Origin: JANQPD01 sp963715655
Lineage (GTDB): Bacteria > Bacteroidota > Bacteroidia > Flavobacteriales > Schleiferiaceae
Length of the DNA: 64,000 nt
Assembly: GCA_963715655.1 (NCBI GenBank)
Contig: OY970262.1
Coordinates: 2,976,001 to 3,040,000 of the forward strand
Direction: 5' to 3'
A program made the position numbers and the translations under genes. Shown piece after piece: positions 59,371-64,000 of this stretch (the first letter of the stretch is position 1; each line of letters opens with the position of its first letter). The notes under the pieces were generated by a model. That model saw nothing but the letters and a program-made list of their open reading frames with translations. It ran no database searches and was not told the DNA's origin.

Positions 59371-62127
59371 TTAGGCGTTTAATATTTGTTTTATCAATTG
59401 TTCTTGGCGGGCAGCGTGTGCTTTACTGCTACCGGCAGCCGTACTTGCGCTGCTGTTTGGTGATATTATTTTATCAATCTTTACAGGGAAATTCATCATC
59501 ATGTAATAAGCAGCACCCATATTTTTAGGTTCTTCTTGCGCCCACACTATCTCTTTAGCGTTTTTATAACTTTCTACCAGCGCTTTAATTTGATCTTCAG
59601 CTAATGGATATAATTGCTCTAAACGTACAATTGCGATGTTCTCTTTCATTTCCTCATCACGTTCTTTATCTACATCATAATACAGTTTTCCGCTCATAAA
59701 TACCAAGCGTTCTACTTTATCTTTCTTATCAATTTTAGGGTCGTCTAAAAGTTCCATAAACTTACCTTCTGCCAACTCTTCTACCGTAGAAACCACCTTT
59801 GGATGACGCAACAAGCTTTTTGGGCTCATAATAACCAAAGGCTTTCTAAACTCACGTTTCATTTGCCTACGTAAAAGGTGAAAAAAGTTGGCCGGTGTGG
59901 TTACGTTTACTACCTGCATATTGTACTGTGCACATTGCTGCAACCAGCGCTCAAGGCGAGCACTTGAATGCTCCGCTCCTTGTCCTTCATAGCCATGCGG
60001 TAAGTACATAACCAAACCATTCTGCACTTTCCATTTATCTTCAGCGGCACTAATAAACTGATCTACAATAATCTGTGCTCCATTAAAAAAGTCGCCAAAC
60101 TGCGCCTCCCAAATTACCAAAGTTTCCGGACTTGCCATTGCGTAACCATAATCAAAACCTAAAACACCGTATTCAGAAAGTAAGGAATTATACACCGCAA
60201 AGCGACCTTCCCTATCTTTAATAGTATTTAGTAAAATTACTTTCTCCTCACTATCCTCCACTTTAATTACTGCGTGGCGGTGGCTAAAAGTTCCACGCTC
60301 ACTGTCCTCCCCAGAAAGGCGCACATTGTAGCCTTCTGAAATTAACGAACCGTAGGCAAGCAATTCGGCCATACCCCAATCTAAGGCATTTTTTTCATCA
60401 ACCATGGCCCAGCGCTGCTTTAGCAAACGCTCAATTTTGTTGAAGAATTTTTTTCCTTTCGGTAAAGTAGTTATCGTTTTGGCAATTTCTATTAATTCTT
60501 TTTTATCAAAAGAAGTGTCAATAGATTCTTTGAAATCTTCTGGTTTAGAAGCGCGATAGTCTTTCCACTCATAATCCATAAATTGGGTTATGGTATTTTT
60601 CTCCATTTTTTTAGATTCGTCAAACTTCATTTCAAGCATATCCTTGAATTCCTTTTCAACCTCTTCTAAAAATGCATCGCCAATTACACCTTCCTTTTTA
60701 AGTTTTGCAGTGTAAATTTCTTTAGGATTTTTATGCTTGTTAATAGCCTTGTATAATATGGGCTGGGTAAAGCGAGGTTCATCACCTTCATTATGTCCGT
60801 ATTTTCGGTAGCATAATAAATCCACAAACACATCTTCACCATAGCGCTGACGGTAATCTACTGCAAATTGCATAACGTGCGCTACGGCCTCTACATCATC
60901 ACCATTTACATGCAACACAGGCGCACGCACAGTTTTAGCAATATCGGTACAATAGATACTGGAGCGAGCATCTAAATAATTTGTAGTAAATCCTACTTGA
61001 TTATTAATAACAATATGAATAGTACCACCCGTTTTGTAGCCTTCTAATGTTTCCATTTGAAGTACCTCATACACAATACCTTGTGCAGCTACAGCCGCAT
61101 CACCATGTATCAAAATAGGCATTACTTTTTTACCGTCACCGGCATAATCAGTGTTAATTTTGGCACGCGCAATACCCGTTACTACTGCGTCCACCGCTTC
61201 TAGATGCGATGGGTTTGGTGATATATTCAAACGGATTTTCTTACCGCTATCTAATTCTTTTTCTGAAGAATAGCCTAAGTGATATTTTACATCACCATCA
61301 AACTCATCTTCTTTAAATTCTTTTCCTTCAAACTCACTAAAAATTTCCGCTTGGGTTTTCCCGAAAATATTGGAAAGCACGTTTAAGCGCCCTCGGTGTG
61401 CCATTCCCATTACAAATTCCTCTACTCCATTTTCCGCAGCATGAGAAATGGCTACATCCATAGCCGGAATTAATGACTCGGCACCTTCAATAGAAAAACG
61501 TTTTTGGCCAACAAATTTGGTATTCAAAAATTGCTCAAAACCCACCGCTTCATTAAGCTTACGCAAAATGTATTTTTTTTCCTTTTCGGAATACGTTGGT
61601 TGATTATCATTTACACTTAAGCGATTAATAATCCATTCAATCTTTTCAGGATCACCTAAATACATGTATTCTACCCCTATAGAATCGCAGTAAATGCTTT
61701 TAAGGTGTTTAAGAATATTTTCTAGCGTATCGCTTTTATTATTACCGAGTTCTTTAGCCGCTTGAAAGGTTTTACTTAAATCTGCTTCAGATAAACCATA
61801 GTTTTCAATATCTAAAGTTGGCTTATACGTTCTGCGGGCACGTACAGGGTTGGTTTGTGTAAAAAGATGACCCCGCGTGCGATAATCATCAATTAAATCA
61901 AGCACTTGAAACTCTTTACGAATTTCCTCAACAATGTCGTTATGATTAAGCGATTGTTGGTTTACCTGTTCTATATTTTCCTCTCCATATTCTTCTAAAG
62001 CAAAATCATAACCCTGAAAAAATGCACGCCAGCTAGGCTCCACATAATCTGGGCTTTTTAAATACTTTTGATATAAGTCGTCTATAAAGTCTGCGTGAAC
62101 TCCTCCGAGAAAGGAAAATCTGTCCAT
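59371..62127 (-). CDS. sucA: 2-oxoglutarate dehydrogenase E1 component
   Basis: 918 residues. Thiamine-diphosphate-dependent decarboxylase of the TCA cycle. N-terminal E2-binding segment (SPDYVEPSWRAFFQGYDFAL), EEFVMGMAHRGRLNVLSNIF, the ThDP motif GDAAVAAQGIVYEVLQM with downstream NNQVGFTT, and CYRKYGHNEGDEPRFTQP. The transketolase-like C-terminal half includes EAQFGDFFNGAQIIVDQFIS. Family length. First gene of the sucA-sucB operon. Confidence 0.97.
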   Translation of the reverse strand: MDRFSFLGGVHADFIDDLYQKYLKSPDYVEPSWRAFFQGYDFALEEYGEENIEQVNQQSLNHNDIVEEIRKEFQVLDLIDDYRTRGHLFTQTNPVRARRTYKPTLDIENYGLSEADLSKTFQAAKELGNNKSDTLENILKHLKSIYCDSIGVEYMYLGDPEKIEWIINRLSVNDNQPTYSEKEKKYILRKLNEAVGFEQFLNTKFVGQKRFSIEGAESLIPAMDVAISHAAENGVEEFVMGMAHRGRLNVLSNIFGKTQAEIFSEFEGKEFKEDEFDGDVKYHLGYSSEKELDSGKKIRLNISPNPSHLEAVDAVVTGIARAKINTDYAGDGKKVMPILIHGDAAVAAQGIVYEVLQMETLEGYKTGGTIHIVINNQVGFTTNYLDARSSIYCTDIAKTVRAPVLHVNGDDVEAVAHVMQFAVDYRQRYGEDVFVDLLCYRKYGHNEGDEPRFTQPILYKAINKHKNPKEIYTAKLKKEGVIGDAFLEEVEKEFKDMLEMKFDESKKMEKNTITQFMDYEWKDYRASKPEDFKESIDTSFDKKELIEIAKTITTLPKGKKFFNKIERLLKQRWAMVDEKNALDWGMAELLAYGSLISEGYNVRLSGEDSERGTFSHRHAVIKVEDSEEKVILLNTIKDREGRFAVYNSLLSEYGVLGFDYGYAMASPETLVIWEAQFGDFFNGAQIIVDQFISAAEDKWKVQNGLVMYLPHGYEGQGAEHSSARLERWLQQCAQYNMQVVNVTTPANFFHLLRRQMKREFRKPLVIMSPKSLLRHPKVVSTVEELAEGKFMELLDDPKIDKKDKVERLVFMSGKLYYDVDKERDEEMKENIAIVRLEQLYPLAEDQIKALVESYKNAKEIVWAQEEPKNMGAAYYMMMNFPVKIDKIISPNSSASTAAGSSKAHAARQEQLIKQILNA

Positions 62128-62230
62128 GTTTTTGAAATCGGATGTATGAAATAAGGTACAAAACTAACACATTTAACCTTTGGCTAAAAAGGAAATATGT
62201 GCGAAGTATGATGGGTAAACGAAGCTTTAA

Positions 62231-62238
62231 TACCTTTG
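62231..62238 (+). promoter_or_regulatory. Bacteroidota-type -7 element (TACCTTTG)
   Basis: TACCTTTG, 25 bases before the ATG at 62263, identical to the box before the TPR gene at 4066. No clear -33 TTTG at the proper spacing. Confidence 0.4.
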
Positions 62239-62262
62239 TTTACATTTATACGTTGTACATCC

Positions 62263-62904
62263 ATGAAATACTTATTTACACTTTGTCTTTTTGCCTCATC
62301 TATAGTTTGCTTTGCCCAAGGGCGAGACAGGTTTGAAAAGGGTGGCGATAAAGAACAAACAGAAGAAAATGAACCAGATCAGGCACCCACAAAACAGAAA
62401 TTAACGGAAGATAGCAAAGCTTCCTTTTTTGACGCTTTAGTTTTTGGAGGCAATGCCAGTGCTTTTTTTGGAACCAATACAGGGGTTTTCTTATCGCCAA
62501 AAGTGGGCTATAAAGTTACCAATGATTTAATTTTAGGTACCGGATTAATTTACCAATATTTAAGTGCCGCAGGAAGAGATAATAATGGCAACATTGTGCG
62601 CGGAGCTTTTACTTCACAAACGGTAGGGCCTTTATTTTTTGGCGCCTATAATGTGAACGATTTTTTATACGTAGGCGCTCAATTTGAATACCTTAGACAC
62701 GATGCACCGATTGTGGATAGACAAGGATATTTTATAGATTCAGAACGTATTTGGAGCCCCGTATTATTTTTAGAAGCTGGTTTTACACAAACAATTGGCG
62801 ACAACGGAATGCTACGCTTAGGCATTCGTTACAACGTTTTACACCAAGGTATTAGATCACCTTACGTGAGCCCGTGGTTTCCTGTTATTGGCGTTTTCTT
62901 TTAA
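62263..62904 (+). CDS. Secreted/outer-membrane beta-barrel-like protein
   Basis: 213 residues from ATG 62263; an earlier ATG at 62236 gives a worse signal. Signal peptide LFTLCLFASSIVCFAQ, then an acidic linker (KGGDKEQTEENEPDQAPTKQ). Next come alternating strands with aromatic ends (KVGYKVTNDLILGTGLIYQY, FLYVGAQFEYLRHD, GMLRLGIRYNVLH) ending in FPVIGVFF, a terminal Phe typical of outer-membrane barrels. Function unknown. Overlaps the convergent small gene by 4 bases. Confidence 0.78.
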   Translation: MKYLFTLCLFASSIVCFAQGRDRFEKGGDKEQTEENEPDQAPTKQKLTEDSKASFFDALVFGGNASAFFGTNTGVFLSPKVGYKVTNDLILGTGLIYQYLSAAGRDNNGNIVRGAFTSQTVGPLFFGAYNVNDFLYVGAQFEYLRHDAPIVDRQGYFIDSERIWSPVLFLEAGFTQTIGDNGMLRLGIRYNVLHQGIRSPYVSPWFPVIGVFF

Positions 62905-63140
62905 CCAATTGAGTTCCGCACTTTTTGGGTAAACGCACGCAAAGCTTCTCGCTCATTAAGCGCGCCTTTTGCTACTTCTTCTTTTATCCAAATAGCACCA
63001 AAAACGTGGGTTAACTTCTCCCCTTCATCATCGCCCTTTATATCAATTATTGGCGCACGCTCTTCGCTCAAATCCTCTTCAGCTTTGCGTAACACCTCAA
63101 TATCATACGCCAGCAATTTTTTAATTTCCGGTACTTTCAT
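62901..63140 (-). CDS. Small conserved protein (DUF6952-like)
   Basis: 79 residues, MKVPEIKKLLAYDIEVLRKA with a helical C-terminus (NEREALRAFTQKVRNSI). It begins directly at the end of the thioredoxin gene, the usual neighbourhood of such small Bacteroidota proteins, which suggests a redox-linked role. Family name from memory, moderate certainty. Confidence 0.7.
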   Translation of the reverse strand: MKVPEIKKLLAYDIEVLRKAEEDLSEERAPIIDIKGDDEGEKLTHVFGAIWIKEEVAKGALNEREALRAFTQKVRNSIG

Positions 63141-63461
63141 CTAGCTAACTTTTTCTAGTAATTCACGTAAATACTCCTCCTTACTGCTGGCACTACCTTC
63201 TACCAAAATTCCGCTAGCGTTAAACACCGCCAAGTAAGGTAAATTATCTACACCGGCTGCTTTGCGTATTTCAGGGTTTTTCTCTGCATCCACCTCCAAA
63301 AAAGTAATGTTTTGCATTTCGTCTTCATTACTTACCCTTTTAAATTTAGGCGTAAATAAGCGACAATTGCCACACCAGTCAGCAAAAAACTTAATTGCTA
63401 CCGGTTTATTTTGATTCAAAAATTCTTTGTAATTCGTATCGTTTGCTGCGTGTACCGCCAT
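63141..63461 (-). CDS. Thioredoxin family protein
   Basis: 106 residues from ATG 63461 (MAVHAANDTNYKEFLNQNKP). The upstream frame to 63518 reads through AT-rich promoter DNA. Active site FADWCGNCRLF (WCGNC instead of WCGPC), cis-Pro in DNLPYLAVF. Likely a thiol-disulfide reductant with an altered redox potential because of the CGNC site. Adjacent to the DUF6952-like gene in an operon. Confidence 0.93.
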   Translation of the reverse strand: MAVHAANDTNYKEFLNQNKPVAIKFFADWCGNCRLFTPKFKRVSNEDEMQNITFLEVDAEKNPEIRKAAGVDNLPYLAVFNASGILVEGSASSKEEYLRELLEKVS

Positions 63462-63543
63462 TTTTAAATATTTTATGCAAAAGTAATATTTGTTTTTACT
63501 GTTAAAAATAAATTTCAATCAATCAAAACTATACTTATATTGA

Positions 63544-64000
63544 TTAACTATGGTGTGTTCTATATAAATGACGCACCATACCATCTGCCAATCCTTTTTT
63601 AGGCACCAACATACGCTCGCTTTTTGCCCAATTCATTACCGATGTGTAAATGCGCAAAGCGTGGGTAATAACGTCTGCTCTATCAGGATTTAAATCAAAC
63701 TTTACCATGCGCTCGTGGGCTGTAAATTTGGAAAGCAACTGATAAGTATTTGCTAAATAATCTATCGTTAAATACTGCCCTTGTTTTTTATCACTCATTT
63801 TAAAGGTGCGGTTAATATTACCACCAGAACCAACCATTAAAATATCGCTCATACCCTTGGTTTCATGCTTTATCCAAGCTTTCATTTCATCCCAAAGTTC
63901 TTTATCTACCATTCCTTTTAAAAGCCTAATGGTACCAATTTTAAACGAGCGGCTTGCCACAATATCCATATTGTGAAATAAGGTTAACTCCGTGCTACCA
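63544..64000 (-). CDS. Ppx/GppA exopolyphosphatase-like protein, partial
   Basis: The minus-strand frame remains open to the window edge. Before MDIVASRSFKIG it reads GSTELTLFHN, the ASKHA phosphate motif (GGGSTEL) of Ppx/GppA phosphatases, and SDILMVGSGGNINRTF is the adenosine-like motif. The C-terminus has NPDRADVITHALRIYTSVMN, the family's DRAD...A.I motif. Hydrolyses polyphosphate or pppGpp. Only the C-terminal half is visible. Confidence 0.9.
   Translation of the reverse strand, partial: GSTELTLFHNMDIVASRSFKIGTIRLLKGMVDKELWDEMKAWIKHETKGMSDILMVGSGGNINRTFKMSDKKQGQYLTIDYLANTYQLLSKFTAHERMVKFDLNPDRADVITHALRIYTSVMNWAKSERMLVPKKGLADGMVRHLYRTHHS

Noticed and set aside
1..64000. CRISPR arrays, rRNA and tRNA genes
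   Set aside because: No regularly spaced direct repeats, no rRNA-like stretches and no cloverleaf with a convincing T-loop were noticed on reading; a tRNAscan or CRISPR finder run was not possible.

Overview
The window looks like a chromosomal segment of a Bacteroidota bacterium, most likely a flavobacterium-like member. The DNA is AT-rich, and genes start with ATG, TTG or GTG without clear Shine-Dalgarno sites. Family markers include DUF349 and DUF4249 proteins, an OMP_b-brl-type TonB receptor, LytTR two-component signalling and promoter-like TAnnTTTG boxes. All calls come from reading the sequence; no database search was run.

Layout. 1-11.4 kb is ordinary housekeeping: two overlapping fold-type I PLP enzymes and glmM on the minus strand, then a TPR protein, a DUF368 polyprenyl-phosphate transporter-like protein, aroE, a DUF349 protein and uvrB on the plus strand. 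11.4-24.2 kb is accessory DNA. 24.4-42 kb is again core: dnaK, two DUF4249 lipoproteins, panB, an RluA-type synthase, a small heat-shock protein, an M48 lipoprotein, a YhhN protein, priA, a LytTR/histidine kinase pair and a TonB-dependent receptor, plus a MITE with a nested 27-bp-arm palindrome. 42-49.7 kb is a second accessory block. 49.8-64 kb is core: a geranylgeranyl-reductase-like flavoprotein, tpx, a GT-C-like membrane protein, a thioesterase, asparaginase, TatD, secreted proteins, sucB-sucA, a thioredoxin and a Ppx/GppA phosphatase cut by the window edge.

The main discovery is that both accessory blocks look like decayed integron cassette arrays. Three separate remnants of a tyrosine recombinase C-terminus (11.64, 19.0 and 46.05 kb) are each followed in the same orientation by an attI-like segment ending in GTT, and then by a gene. 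Two of these tail+attI segments are 132 bp long and about 90% identical. They diverge right after GTTGG, as expected for insertion of different cassettes at one site. Downstream lie folded attC-like sites with GTTRRRY-type cores: two identical ones at 22.74 and 49.61 kb, one at 47.2 kb, and one at 20.25-22.24 kb. The last is split by a complete group II intron; removing the intron restores a textbook attC.

Cassette cargo includes a tight four-gene operon (compact SF1 helicase-like ATPase, SAP-domain protein, methyltransferase-like protein, AlkB-type dioxygenase), an HNH + EEP-nuclease pair, a small lipoprotein, a methyltransferase and a conserved-looking hypothetical. The four-gene operon is the best candidate for an undescribed nucleic-acid repair, modification or defence module. 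Three identical 1254-bp IS3-family elements, an IS110 element and an IS1182-type element have broken up the arrays. A decayed inverted copy of the dnaK downstream region beside the third integrase remnant suggests that dnaK-integrase-cassettes was the ancestral order, and that IS3 copies have since rearranged the locus.
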